A program made the position numbers and the translations under genes. A stretch of 64,000 nucleotides of DNA from Paraburkholderia phenazinium (GTDB lineage: Bacteria; Pseudomonadota; Gammaproteobacteria; Burkholderiales; Burkholderiaceae), in NCBI RefSeq assembly GCF_900100735.1, contig NZ_FNCJ01000003.1:248001-312000 (forward strand), read 5' to 3'. The notes under the pieces were generated by a model. The model made no database searches, was not told the origin of the DNA, and saw nothing but the letters and a program-made list of their open reading frames with translations. Shown piece after piece: positions 17,244-26,638 of this stretch (the stretch's first letter is position 1; the number at the start of each line of letters is the position of its first letter).

Positions 17244-18826
17244 TGCTGCCCAATCTCCTGAAAGCGCTGTTTCCATCACGTGACGCCGAGCAGCTCGTTC
17301 GCGCGCGCATCGACGCGTGGAGTGAATGGCTGCAACCGTTTCCTGGACCGGATGCCGTTGGTCGCGACCCCGGCTACGAAGACGCCTTCTTTGGCCTGAA
17401 AGACGAGGTCACAAAACTCTCGGGCATCGACGATGCGCTGATCGTGCGATCTTGCGAGCAACTCATCAAGGAGGTCGGCAAGGATCTGCGCGTGGCTGGC
17501 TATTACGGATTCGCTCGCCTGCGCCAGGATGGACCGGCTGGCTTTGCCGACGGGCTGGAACTCACTGCGGCCCTCGTCGACCGCTTCGGCGAGACATTGT
17601 TGCCCGCGCGCGCCGAAGCGAAGAAGGGTGCGCTCGAATGGCTGGCGGCGACGCGCATGGTTGACCTGCTCGCGAGCCACGACGAATTCCCGCCGGCCGA
17701 TCTCGAACGTGCGCTCGCGGCGCTCGATCTACTCGTCACGCGTACCGGCGAGTGGCCCGAGGCAGCACGCCCGAACCTGCAACTGCTTGTGGCCCGCTTC
17801 GAGCGTCACGAGGAATCGCCACGCAGCGTCGAGTCTGGCGGTAGCACGCCATCGTCCCCTGCACAAGATTCAGCCCCGTTTTCTGGAACCGTATCCTCGA
17901 CGCGCGACCTGCTCGAACAGACGCGCACGATGGCGAGCTACCTGCGCGATCAGGAAAACGGCTACCTGCCGTCGGCGCGGCTCGTGCGCACCGTGCGCTG
18001 GGACACGCTGCACGAGGTACCGCCGGCGGATGTGCAGTCCCGTACCCGCCTTGTGCCGCCACGCAGCGAACTGCGTCAGCAGATGAAACGGCTCGTGCTG
18101 CAGAAGCAGTGGCACGAGTTGCTCGAACGCGTTGAAGGCGCATTCATGGAAGGCGTCAATCACCTGTGGTTCGACCTGCAGTACTTCCAGCATGTGGCGC
18201 TCGATCACGTAGGCGCGCCGTACAACACCTGGCGCGAACTGCTGCGCGCCGACTTTGCACTCTTCCTCGAACGACTGCCCGGCATCGAGCGGCTCGCGTT
18301 CAACGACGGTACGCTGTTCGCAGACGACACAACGCTCGAATGGATCGCGCGGCACGCGGTTGTGCGCGATCTGGAAGCGGGCGAGACGGTTGCGCCGCTG
18401 CCCGTGTCGGCCGACAGCGAAGACGGCGGCGCTGGCGACTGGCCTGAGATCGAGGCGCAGGCGCGGGACATCGTCGCAAGCCAGAGTCTCGAAGCGGCCT
18501 TCGCCTGGCTCGAAGCGCTTCCCGGGCTCAGGACCGAACGCCAGCGCTACCTGCAACGCCTCGTGATGGCGCGCCTCGCCGATCACGGTGGCCGTATCGA
18601 CACTGCGCTACCGCTCCTTGCCGAACTCGACGCCGCCACACAAACGGTGCCGCTCGTGCGCTGGGAGCCTGCGCTCGCCTTCGAGGTGAAACACCAGTTG
18701 ATCAAGGCGCTCATCGCGATGAGCAACCGCAAGGATGCGGACAAACCGGCGCTGGCACGCCGTATCGAACACCTGCGGGGCGAGCTGACCGTGCTCGACC
18801 CAGCACGCACGCTGACCCTGTCATAA
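17243..18826 (+). CDS. tssA: TssA (ImpA family), T6SS baseplate/sheath assembly protein
   Basis: TssA proteins prime and cap sheath and tube polymerisation. The 527-residue product has an ImpA N-terminal domain (DPGYEDAFFGLKDEV near residues 44-58, then GYYGFARLRQDGPAGFADGLEL) and a long helical C-terminal region ending in a VasJ-like segment. The ATG overlaps the tssM stop by one base. tssF follows after 10 bp, which keeps it inside the operon. Confidence 0.88.
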   Translation: MLPNLLKALFPSRDAEQLVRARIDAWSEWLQPFPGPDAVGRDPGYEDAFFGLKDEVTKLSGIDDALIVRSCEQLIKEVGKDLRVAGYYGFARLRQDGPAGFADGLELTAALVDRFGETLLPARAEAKKGALEWLAATRMVDLLASHDEFPPADLERALAALDLLVTRTGEWPEAARPNLQLLVARFERHEESPRSVESGGSTPSSPAQDSAPFSGTVSSTRDLLEQTRTMASYLRDQENGYLPSARLVRTVRWDTLHEVPPADVQSRTRLVPPRSELRQQMKRLVLQKQWHELLERVEGAFMEGVNHLWFDLQYFQHVALDHVGAPYNTWRELLRADFALFLERLPGIERLAFNDGTLFADDTTLEWIARHAVVRDLEAGETVAPLPVSADSEDGGAGDWPEIEAQARDIVASQSLEAAFAWLEALPGLRTERQRYLQRLVMARLADHGGRIDTALPLLAELDAATQTVPLVRWEPALAFEVKHQLIKALIAMSNRKDADKPALARRIEHLRGELTVLDPARTLTLS

Positions 18827-18836
18827 GAACATCCCC

Positions 18837-20651
18837 ATGGACCACGACGATCCGATCCTGCGGTACTACGAAGCCGAAATGCGCTACCTGCGTGAGGCCG
18901 GTAAGGAGTTCGCGAAAGCGCACCCCGACCGGGCACGCATGCTCAACCTTGATCGCGTCGGAGATCGCGATCCATATGTCGAACGCCTGTACGAGGGCTT
19001 CGCGTTCCTAACGGGACGCTTGCAGCAGAAGCTCGACGACGAACTGCCGGAGCTGACCGAGGGGCTGGTGAGCCTGCTGTGGCCGCACTACCTGCGGATG
19101 ATTCCGTCGCTGTCGGTGGTTGAACTATCTCCGCTCGCCGAACAGCTGCAGAAAACGGAAACGGTGCCTGCTGGTGTGCCGGTACGCTCGGCGCCGATCG
19201 CCACACCGGTCGCATCGGGTGCGGAAGGCTCGACGCCGAAGACCGTGCAGTGCGTCTATCGCACTACGCAGGCTGTCATGCTGCAACCTGTCCGGCTAGT
19301 CGACGCGGGGCCGACGGTTCGGCATGACGGCCGCTCGGTGATTCGCCTGCGCTTCCTGATCGACGACTCGGCACGCCGTGAGGCAACCGATCTGTCGCGG
19401 CTACGTCTCTACCTGAACGCAGATCTGCCGACCGCGTTCGCGATGCACCTTGCGCTGACACGCCAGGTCGACTCGATCGCCTGGCGCATTCCCGAGGTGC
19501 GCGATGGCGAGTCCATGCCGCTCGCGGGCATGCACATCGAACCGGCAGGTTTTACGACGGAAGAACGTCTGTGGCCAAAAGCGGAGGCCGCATTCTCCGG
19601 CTACCAACTGCTACTCGAATATTTCACGTTTCGCGAGAAATTCCTCTTCGTCGACCTGTGCGGTCTCGACGTCGCGAAACTGCCGGCGAACGCAACGAGC
19701 TTCGAGCTTGAAGTCCTGCTGACGCACAGCTATCCGTCCGACCAACGCTTCACGATTGAAAACGTGCGTCTCTACTGCACGCCCGTAATCAACCTGTTCA
19801 CTCTGGACGCAGAGCCGATCCAGGTCGACCACCACGAGACAGAATATCGCGTCGTGCCGGCCGGCCACCAGGGGGAGCACGTCGAAACCTATTCGGTCGA
19901 CGCAATCGAATCGTTCGACCACGAAACCGCGGAGCGCTACGAGTACGTGCCGTTCGCTACCTTCCGGCACCGCGGCGGCATGCTACGGCACGAAGCCCCC
20001 GAACGGTACTTCCATACCCGGGTGCGCCCGGGTGTCACGGGTCTGCACGATACATGGGTGATCCTCGGTGGCCACGCCTGGGAAACGATGGATGATCTGC
20101 CGGAAGAAAGCCTGTCGCTGCGCGTGACGGGCACCAACGGCTTGCTGCCGCGAAAGGGCCTGCGCGAGGCGAGCATCAACGAACTGGGCGAGAGTACGCC
20201 GAACGTGTCAGCCGTCCGCAATCTGACGGCGCCGACGTTGCCGCTCTATCCGCCGACGGACGACCGGTTCCAGTGGCGGCTGCTGTCGCACCTCGCGCCA
20301 AACTTCCTGTCGCTGATGGACGCTGAAGTGCTGCGCGGTGCACTGGGACTCTACGACTGGAGCAACGACGAGCTGAACCGTCGACGGCTTGCGGGCATCT
20401 TGCATGTATCAGAGGAATTGCTCGAGGAGGTATCAGGTGGTTCGGTCGAGCGGGGCGTGTTGATCGAAGTCACGCTCGACAGCCATGCATTCGCAGGCGA
20501 AGGCGACGTGACGCTGTTCGCTGAATTGCTGCACCGTTTCTTCGCGCTATATGCGGAAATCAACCTGTTCACGAAGCTCGCGATCGTGAGCCTGCCATCC
20601 CAGCAACGCACCGAATGGCCACGTAGCAAGGCGCTGCGCTCTCCACTATGA
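18837..20651 (+). CDS. tssF: TssF (ImpG/VasA), T6SS baseplate wedge protein
   Basis: TssF is the major baseplate wedge protein, acting with TssG, TssE and TssK. The 604-residue product starts with the characteristic DDPILRYYEAEMRYLREAG and carries DPYVERLYEGFAFLTGR and the LPELTEGLVSLLWPHYLR segment typical of the family. Length matches the usual 580-620. The tssG start overlaps its stop by 4 nt. Confidence 0.95.
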   Translation: MDHDDPILRYYEAEMRYLREAGKEFAKAHPDRARMLNLDRVGDRDPYVERLYEGFAFLTGRLQQKLDDELPELTEGLVSLLWPHYLRMIPSLSVVELSPLAEQLQKTETVPAGVPVRSAPIATPVASGAEGSTPKTVQCVYRTTQAVMLQPVRLVDAGPTVRHDGRSVIRLRFLIDDSARREATDLSRLRLYLNADLPTAFAMHLALTRQVDSIAWRIPEVRDGESMPLAGMHIEPAGFTTEERLWPKAEAAFSGYQLLLEYFTFREKFLFVDLCGLDVAKLPANATSFELEVLLTHSYPSDQRFTIENVRLYCTPVINLFTLDAEPIQVDHHETEYRVVPAGHQGEHVETYSVDAIESFDHETAERYEYVPFATFRHRGGMLRHEAPERYFHTRVRPGVTGLHDTWVILGGHAWETMDDLPEESLSLRVTGTNGLLPRKGLREASINELGESTPNVSAVRNLTAPTLPLYPPTDDRFQWRLLSHLAPNFLSLMDAEVLRGALGLYDWSNDELNRRRLAGILHVSEELLEEVSGGSVERGVLIEVTLDSHAFAGEGDVTLFAELLHRFFALYAEINLFTKLAIVSLPSQQRTEWPRSKALRSPL

Positions 20652-21772
20652 AACCGCGTGACCTGCCCAATCTTGAACCGCTCGTTGCCTCGTTGCTTGC
20701 ACGTGCGCCGACGATGAACTTCATGCAGTTGTGCCAGTTGCTCGAAGTACGTGTGCCGGATCATCCCGGTTTCGGTGAGCGCGATACGCACGAGCATGAG
20801 CCGGTGCGATTCCGCCCGCGGCAGCGCGTCGGCTTTCCCGCCGGTGAGGTATCGTCCGTCGAGTTTGATGACGGGGTCTGCGCATTCGGGCCCGATGCGA
20901 AGCCGACGGTACGCACGACCTTCATGGGCCTGTACGGCGTGGATGCCGCGATGCCTTCGCACACGATCGATGACATCGTGCTGCGCGAGGAGGGACATGA
21001 AGCGGTCGAAGCGTTTCTCGACCAGTTCAATCATCGGATCGTGACGCTGCTGTATCGCGCGTGGAAGAAGTACCGTTATCCGATTGGCTTCAGGCCGGGC
21101 GGCACCGACGGGCATTCGCGCAAGCTGCTGAGTCTCGCCGGTTTCGGCTGGGGTGAGAAGCCCACGCGGGCAGGGCTGCCGGATTCGCGCGTACTGGCGC
21201 TGCTGGGGTTGCTGATCCAGCGTACGCGCACGCCTGAGGGTCTTGCCGGCGTTGTTGCGCTCGCGGTGCCGGGCGTTGAGGTCCGCGTCGACGAATTTCA
21301 CCCGACCTTGAAGGGCGCGGGCAAAGCGCAGCCGCTGACCTCAATCGGCAGCGCCAGCCGTGCGCGAGAGGAGGGCAAGCGCCGCGGTCTCGGCGGCGGC
21401 TATGTGCTCGGAAATCGCCTTGAGTATCGCAGTCGCGCCGCGCGCGTGACGTTACGGCCGGCGAGCGCAGAACAGGCCCACGACCTGCTGCCTGGCGCAT
21501 GGCTGCACCGCGAACTGATGGCGTTTATCCGTCTTTACGTCGGCACGAAGGCAGACGTCTTCCTGCGCATGGAGGTGTCGTCAAAGCTCGCGCCTGCGCC
21601 CAGGATTGGCTCAACGTTGGCTGCGTCGGCCGCGCCGGTCGGACCGGCTCCGCGCCTGGCGTGGACCACGGTACTGCCCTCGGATGTCGAACGCCTCATC
21701 ACGATCCCGCTCGGCTTCTACGAAGTATTTCCTGCGCCGGGACCGAACCCGTTCCTCGCGCCGCTTGCCTGA
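20648..21772 (+). CDS. tssG: TssG (ImpH/VasB), T6SS baseplate protein
   Basis: TssG binds TssF in the baseplate wedge. The 374-residue product has the family segments FMQLCQLLE, VRFRPRQRVGFPAGEV, FLDQFNHRIVTLLYRAWKKY and PGAWLHRELMAFIRLYVG. Length is slightly above the usual 330-350. Start ATG overlaps the tssF stop (ATGA). tssJ begins 13 bp downstream. Confidence 0.92.
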   Translation: MKPRDLPNLEPLVASLLARAPTMNFMQLCQLLEVRVPDHPGFGERDTHEHEPVRFRPRQRVGFPAGEVSSVEFDDGVCAFGPDAKPTVRTTFMGLYGVDAAMPSHTIDDIVLREEGHEAVEAFLDQFNHRIVTLLYRAWKKYRYPIGFRPGGTDGHSRKLLSLAGFGWGEKPTRAGLPDSRVLALLGLLIQRTRTPEGLAGVVALAVPGVEVRVDEFHPTLKGAGKAQPLTSIGSASRAREEGKRRGLGGGYVLGNRLEYRSRAARVTLRPASAEQAHDLLPGAWLHRELMAFIRLYVGTKADVFLRMEVSSKLAPAPRIGSTLAASAAPVGPAPRLAWTTVLPSDVERLITIPLGFYEVFPAPGPNPFLAPLA

Positions 21773-21785
21773 TTCCGGAGTCTCC

Positions 21786-22316
21786 ATGTCTATCCGTCTA
21801 ACCGCCACCCTCTTTGCATCCAGCCTGCTGCTGTCCGCCTGCGGCGCCTGGCAGGCCGTCTCGGACACGAGCTCGAGCGCGTATCATGCAGTGTTCTTCA
21901 AACAGGTGAAGGTACTCGACGTCGACCTCACAGCGCGCGCGTCGATCAATCCGGACGAGGCGAACCGCCCCTGTTCTGTTTCAGTGCGGGTGTACCAGCT
22001 CAAGGACCGCAAGCTGTTTGACGCGGCGTCCTATGACGATCTGCTGACGAACGACAAGACCGTACTCGCTCAGGATCTGCAGGCAAACATCGCTACGGTA
22101 GTCAATCCGGGTGCGTCAGCGAGTCTGTCGCAGCCGATGCAGCCCGACACGGAATACGTGGCAATCGTTGCGTTCTACCGGGATCCGGACTCAGATGGTG
22201 CCTGGCGTCGTGTGATTGCGAAGAAAAAGCTTTCTGCCGATGCTCCGCTGAAGATCGAACTGGTCGGCCGGGAACTGGTTTCGGCAACGGATCTTGCCAG
22301 AACCAGGTCTGAATGA
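21786..22316 (+). CDS. tssJ: TssJ (VasD/Lip), T6SS outer-membrane lipoprotein
   Basis: TssJ is the outer-membrane lipoprotein of the TssJLM complex and binds the periplasmic part of TssM. The 176-residue product begins with a lipoprotein signal whose lipobox LSAC places the acylated Cys at about residue 19. The mature part carries the beta-sandwich pattern of the family: SVSVRVYQLKDRKLFDAASYDDLL and YVAIVAFYRD. The start at ATG 21,786 follows GGAGTCTCC. It is the last recognisable gene of the rightward T6SS arm; the next gene is convergent. Confidence 0.93.
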   Translation: MSIRLTATLFASSLLLSACGAWQAVSDTSSSAYHAVFFKQVKVLDVDLTARASINPDEANRPCSVSVRVYQLKDRKLFDAASYDDLLTNDKTVLAQDLQANIATVVNPGASASLSQPMQPDTEYVAIVAFYRDPDSDGAWRRVIAKKKLSADAPLKIELVGRELVSATDLARTRSE

Positions 22317-22371
22317 TGGTACGAGGTCCGACTGCTCCGACTTTGGCCGGATCCTCGAAGCAGGTGAAACG

Positions 22372-23411
22372 CTACAGATGTTGAGCGCGCCGGCGCATGC
22401 CGATACGCACTCGCTCGTTACCGCCGCGGGGTTGGGTATGATTTCTCACCATCGCCAGCGCAACAAACACCAGCAACATGGAGATCGCCAGCAGATTCAG
22501 ATAAGCACTGGCGCCTCCAGCGGAAATCACCGCCGCTCCCGCAAACGCGCTTAGCACCGCACCCAGTCGACCAAACGCCAACGCCGACGAAGTACCGGTT
22601 GCGCGCACACGGGTCGGATAGACAAACGCGCACAGCGCGTACATCGTCGATTGGACCGCATTCACAAACAGACCATGCACACCGAAGCCGACGATCAACA
22701 GACCGGGCGCTTTGGTCACATCCAACCCATGCATCGCGAACGCGCTAAGCGCCGCGCCTGCACAACAGATCAGCATCGGCCAGCGCGAGCCGAAACGGGC
22801 AATCGCCAGCGCACAGCCGAGCGCACCGAAGACCCCGCCCAGGTTGTACGCCGTCAATCCGGACCCGGCCAACGCTAGCGGCAACCCGGCCGAGGACAGC
22901 ATGACGGGCAACCAGCTAAACGCGCTATAGGAAGCCACGAGACACATGAAAAAGGCACACCAGATAGCCAGCGTATCGCGGGTCATTCCGCCGGGGTGAT
23001 CTCAGCGGTCACGGTGGTCGAACTGGGAAGCGCGCCGCCGATGCCGAGACCCGCCACCAGACGCAACAGCGCGATCGTGGGGACATCAGATGCAAAGCCA
23101 ACGCAGCAGGTTGCCGCGCCGAACACCAGCACGCTGATGATCACGGCCCAGCGCCTGCCGAAGCGGTCAGCCAGCAATCCTGCACAGGCACTGCCGATCC
23201 CCATGCCAATCAGGCCAGCCGCCACCGCCGGAGCGAATGCGCTGCGGGTGATACCCCACTCCCTAAAAATATGGGGAATGGCAAAGCCGATCAGTTGACC
23301 GTCAAAACCATCCAGCACGATCGAAAGCGCAGCAAGACATACCGCGAGCTTCTGCAGCGTCGTAAAGGGTCCTTCGTCGATCAGCTTACCGACGTCGATG
23401 GCGTTGTTCAT
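22372..23411 (-). pseudogene. Broken MFS transporter (aromatic acid:H+ symporter type)
   Basis: Two open segments belong to one ancestral MFS gene. The 5' part starts at ATG 23,411 (AGGAGA upstream), encodes TM1-TM4 with the AAHS pattern DGFDGQLIGFAIPHI and the loop DRFGRRWA, and ends after TAEITPAE at 22,983. The 3' part (22,986-22,372) resumes at the second half, ending with six hydrophobic segments. An intact protein should have roughly 80-100 more residues (TM5, TM6 and the central loop) between them; these are deleted and the junction shifts the frame. It lies after hpaI on the same strand, so it was probably the 4-hydroxyphenylacetate or related aromatic-acid importer of the hpa operon. 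Confidence 0.8.
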
Positions 23412-23566
23412 GCATGTCTCCTGGCTGAATTTCTTTGTATTTGCCGGACGGCCGGTTTCCTCAGGGCGAAACAAACCATGGCCGGCCGTCAAGCAAACCG
23501 AAACCTGCTGCACATCAGCACCCCGGCCACGACGGCCAGATGTGATGCGTGTCGTGAGTTCCTGCT

Positions 23567-24382
23567 TCAGTACGGGCTGTCTGTGCGGCGCGTGTCGGGC
23601 ACCGGTGAGCGCGTGCCGGTATAGCTGCGAGCCAGCTCAGTGGCCGCTTGCACCAGCAGGGTGGTGTCGACGCCTACGGCAACAAACTGTGCGCCGGCTT
23701 CCAGATATAACTGCGCCATCTGCCGGTTCGCCATCAGCACACCGGCTGCCTTGCCGACGGCTCGAACCGTCTTGATGCCGCCGAGAATCGCCTTCTGAAC
23801 CTCGGGATGGCCCGGCTGCCCTCGATAGCCCATCGACGCGGACAGATCAGCGGGGCCGAAGAAGACACCGTCCACACCCTCCACGGCGGCGATCTGGGCA
23901 AGGTTGTCCATTGCCAACGTGGTTTCCGCCTGTACGAGCAGACACATTTCGTCGTTGGCACGGTTCAGGTAGTCATCGACCTGATTCCAGCGCGATGCGC
24001 GGGCGAGCGCCGCCCCCATGCCGCGGATGCCTTCCGGCGCATAGTGCATCGCGCGCACCATCAACGCGGCTTGCTCGGGCGTGTCGATCATCGGCACCAG
24101 CAGCGTCTGCGCGCCGATATCGAGGTATTGCTTGATGAGCGCGACGTCGCCCTGTACCGGACGGACCACTGCATGGACCGGATAGGGCGCCACCGCGCGA
24201 AGCTGGTCGAGTACGGTACGCACGGTGTTGGGCGCGTGCTCGCCGTCCAGCAGCAGCCAGTCGAAGCCGCAGGAGGCGAGCGCTTCCGCGGCATTGGCAT
24301 CGGCGAGGCCCATCCACAGGCCGATCTGAATCTGCCCCGCACGCAGCGCGTTACGAAAGGCGTTAGGCTGAATTTGCATCAT
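23567..24382 (-). CDS. hpaI: HpaI, 4-hydroxy-2-oxoheptane-1,7-dioate aldolase
   Basis: HpaI cleaves 4-hydroxy-2-oxoheptanedioate into pyruvate and succinate semialdehyde, the last ring-derived step of homoprotocatechuate catabolism. The 271-residue product is a class II HpcH/HpaI aldolase: [49 protein letters not shown], with the metal-binding Glu and Asp in ETTLAMDN and GPADL. I take the start at 24,382 (MMQIQ), 10 bp after hpaH; an upstream in-frame ATG would overlap hpaH by 59 bp. Confidence 0.95.
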   Translation of the reverse strand: MMQIQPNAFRNALRAGQIQIGLWMGLADANAAEALASCGFDWLLLDGEHAPNTVRTVLDQLRAVAPYPVHAVVRPVQGDVALIKQYLDIGAQTLLVPMIDTPEQAALMVRAMHYAPEGIRGMGAALARASRWNQVDDYLNRANDEMCLLVQAETTLAMDNLAQIAAVEGVDGVFFGPADLSASMGYRGQPGHPEVQKAILGGIKTVRAVGKAAGVLMANRQMAQLYLEAGAQFVAVGVDTTLLVQAATELARSYTGTRSPVPDTRRTDSPY

Positions 24383-24392
24383 GTCGAAACCT

Positions 24393-25196
24393 TCAGGCAA
24401 ACCGGAACGAAACGGAACCGAGCGGGCCGTAGTCCACATGGAAGGCGTCACCGGCCGCTGCTGCCGTGGGCCGCGTGAAGGAACCCGCCAGAACGACGTC
24501 GCCGGCGTTCAGTTGCTCGTCGTAGGGAGCGATTTTGTTGGCGAGCCACGCCACGCCCGTGGCCGGATGGTTGAGCACCCCGGCCGCCAGCCCGGTCTCC
24601 TCGATCACGCCGTTCTTATGCAAGATTGCGCCGACCCAGCGTAGATCGACATCCATCGGCCGCACCGGACGACCGCCTGGCACGACGCCCGCGTTTGCGG
24701 CGAAGTCGCTGATGGTGTCGAAGACCTTGCGCATCACGCGGGTCTCGCGATCGAACTGCTCGATGCGCGAGTCGATGATCTCAATCGCCGGCACGACATA
24801 GCCAGTAGCCGACAGCACGTCGAACAAGGTCACGCCAGGCCCTTTTAGCGGCCGGTCCAGGATGAAGGCCAGTTCCACCTCGACGCGCGGCGCGATAAAA
24901 CGGTTGATCGGAATATCGCCGCCTGCATCGAAGAACATATCGTCCATCAACGGGGCGTAGTCGGGCTCGGTGATCTGGCTCGCCTGTTGCATCGCACGTG
25001 AGGTCAGACCGATCTTGCGTCCCTTGATAGTGCGGCCGTCGGCGAGTTCGAGCTTGACCCATTCGCGCTGGATCGCGTAGCCATCCTCAATGGTCATCTC
25101 GGGGAACTGCGCTGAAAAATGCCGCAACTGTGTGCGGGTCTTGCGCGCTTCGTAAAGCTGACGGGCGAGAGAAACGATGGTGTCTTGCGGGAGCAT
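24393..25196 (-). CDS. hpaH: HpaH, 2-oxo-hept-4-ene-1,7-dioate hydratase
   Basis: HpaH hydrates 2-oxohept-4-ene-1,7-dioate to the HpaI substrate. The 267-residue product shows the hydratase/decarboxylase family signature: [37 protein letters not shown], and [10 protein letters not shown]. Length is exactly that of typical HpaH. It sits 3 bp after hpaF and 10 bp before hpaI, with no internal promoter seen. Confidence 0.95.
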   Translation of the reverse strand: MLPQDTIVSLARQLYEARKTRTQLRHFSAQFPEMTIEDGYAIQREWVKLELADGRTIKGRKIGLTSRAMQQASQITEPDYAPLMDDMFFDAGGDIPINRFIAPRVEVELAFILDRPLKGPGVTLFDVLSATGYVVPAIEIIDSRIEQFDRETRVMRKVFDTISDFAANAGVVPGGRPVRPMDVDLRWVGAILHKNGVIEETGLAAGVLNHPATGVAWLANKIAPYDEQLNAGDVVLAGSFTRPTAAAAGDAFHVDYGPLGSVSFRFA

Positions 25197-25199
25197 GGA

Positions 25200-25646
25200 T
25201 CAGCCTTTATTGAACAGAGGGTGCAGCGAGCTGTGCCGCGAGTTGAACACCTCGGTACCTTCGTCGATCTGCAGCGTGACGCCGATATGGCGCGTGGCCA
25301 GCAGTGGCGCGAAATGCGCATTCACGCGCTCGTCGAGTGCCCGGCCCACCGCCTCCTGCACAGCCGCACTGCGGCCGCGCGCCATGCGCAGGTTCAGGTA
25401 GACAAATGCATAGTCGCCCGTGCCGCCGGCAGCGCGTCCAGCGGCGCCTCCATCCGCGACGGCGAAGTGCGCCGCTGGATAAGCGAGCACGCGCACACCG
25501 CCGACCGGGAAAACGGGCTGTCCTGCTTCGTCGCGCTGGGCGTTCATGGTAGTGGCGAGCGTCTGGCACAGCGCTGCTATGTCGCTTCCGCCTTCGCTTG
25601 CCGAACGATCGAGGTTCGGGGTGTAGAGAATGGTCAGGTGTGGCAC
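25200..25646 (-). CDS. hpaF: HpaF, 5-carboxymethyl-2-hydroxymuconate delta-isomerase
   Basis: HpaF isomerises 5-carboxymethyl-2-hydroxymuconate before decarboxylation. The 148-residue product begins Met-Pro, giving the N-terminal Pro2 base expected of the tautomerase-like CHMI family, and has MPHLTILYTPNLD and YAFVYLNLRMARGRS. The length is somewhat above the usual 126-130 because of a glycine/alanine-rich insertion near residues 65-75. Located between hpaD and hpaH. Confidence 0.88.
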   Translation of the reverse strand: MPHLTILYTPNLDRSASEGGSDIAALCQTLATTMNAQRDEAGQPVFPVGGVRVLAYPAAHFAVADGGAAGRAAGGTGDYAFVYLNLRMARGRSAAVQEAVGRALDERVNAHFAPLLATRHIGVTLQIDEGTEVFNSRHSSLHPLFNKG

Positions 25647-25668
25647 GTTGTGCTCCTCGAGACTTGAG

Positions 25669-25720
25669 ACTTAAGTTGGTAACCTAAGTGTGTGACCTAA
25701 GCTTGATATCTAAGCGGGCA
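25669..25720. repeat. Four 13-bp imperfect tandem repeats at the hpaD-hpaF junction
   Basis: Units begin at 25,669, 25,682, 25,695 and 25,708: ACTTAAGTTGGTA, ACCTAAGTGTGTG, ACCTAAGCTTGAT, ATCTAAGCGGG. The core A(C/T)(C/T)TAAG recurs every 13 bases. The last unit overlaps the hpaD stop codon region (25,710-25,712). Confidence 0.6.
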
Positions 25721-26573
25721 GGGGCGTCACAGGGAAAATCGCGTTGATCTGGCCGGTGCCCGAACTGCCGAAATACGGCGTGACGACTTCGACCTTGCCG
25801 TCGTAACGATCCCAGCCGAGCGCGCCTAGCAGCATCGCCGTATCGTGCATGCCGCCTTCGCCCCAGCACTTTTCGTTGTAGAGCGGCAGCATTTCGCAGA
25901 AGGTCTTCCAGTCGCCCGCCTCCCACAACTCGACCACCTTGCGGTCCATCTGTTCGAGGAAGGGGCTCCACACCTTGTGCATGAACTGTTCGGCGGTGCC
26001 GTTGTTGGCAAAGTGGTGGCTGAGCGAGCCACTGGCGAGAATTGCCACGGTACCGTCGTAACGTTCCTCGATGGCCTTGCGTACGGCAAGGCCAAAGCGC
26101 GCGCTGGTTTCGAGGTCGTGCCACATGCACCAGCCGGCTACCGAAACCGTTTTGAAATGCTGGTCGGCGTTCATGTAGCGCATCGGCACCAGGGTGCCGT
26201 ATTCGAGTTCGAGAGTGGTCTCGCTATGCGCGCGGCTCTTCACGCCCATCTCGTTGGCGACTTCCGCGATCAGGTTGCCGAGCCCGACATTACCGGGATA
26301 CGCGTACGGCATGTTCTTGATGAAGTGCGGCAGTTCGTTACTCGTGTAGACGCCTTCGAAAGCCGGTGCGCAGTTGATGTGGTATTCGCTGTTGACCAGC
26401 CAATGAACGTCGAACACCACGATCGTATCCACGCCTAGCTCACGGCAGCGCCGGCCGATTTCATGGTGGCCGTCGATTGCTGCCTGACGGCAGCCCTTAT
26501 GTGGGCCGTCAAGCTCGGACAAATACAAGGACGGGACATGTGTCACTTTTGCTGCTAACGCGAGGGTGCCCAC
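25710..26573 (-). CDS. hpaD: HpaD, 3,4-dihydroxyphenylacetate 2,3-dioxygenase
   Basis: HpaD opens the homoprotocatechuate ring by extradiol cleavage. From a GTG start at 26,573 the product is 287 residues, the normal length for this LigB-type (class III) enzyme, beginning GTLALAAKVTHVPSLYLSE as in known members. Metal-site regions HVPS, DVHWLVNSEYHI and GSLSHHF are intact. GGGAGA lies just upstream of the GTG. The first in-frame ATG (26,684) would add 37 residues unlike the family and overlap hpaE by 46 bp. Confidence 0.94.
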   Translation of the reverse strand: MGTLALAAKVTHVPSLYLSELDGPHKGCRQAAIDGHHEIGRRCRELGVDTIVVFDVHWLVNSEYHINCAPAFEGVYTSNELPHFIKNMPYAYPGNVGLGNLIAEVANEMGVKSRAHSETTLELEYGTLVPMRYMNADQHFKTVSVAGWCMWHDLETSARFGLAVRKAIEERYDGTVAILASGSLSHHFANNGTAEQFMHKVWSPFLEQMDRKVVELWEAGDWKTFCEMLPLYNEKCWGEGGMHDTAMLLGALGWDRYDGKVEVVTPYFGSSGTGQINAIFPVTPLPA

Positions 26574-26638
26574 CGCGGTCTCCCATGCAAGATGCTTGCT
26601 ATTGTGTTGTGCGTGAATCGCCTTTAAGCCACTACGGC

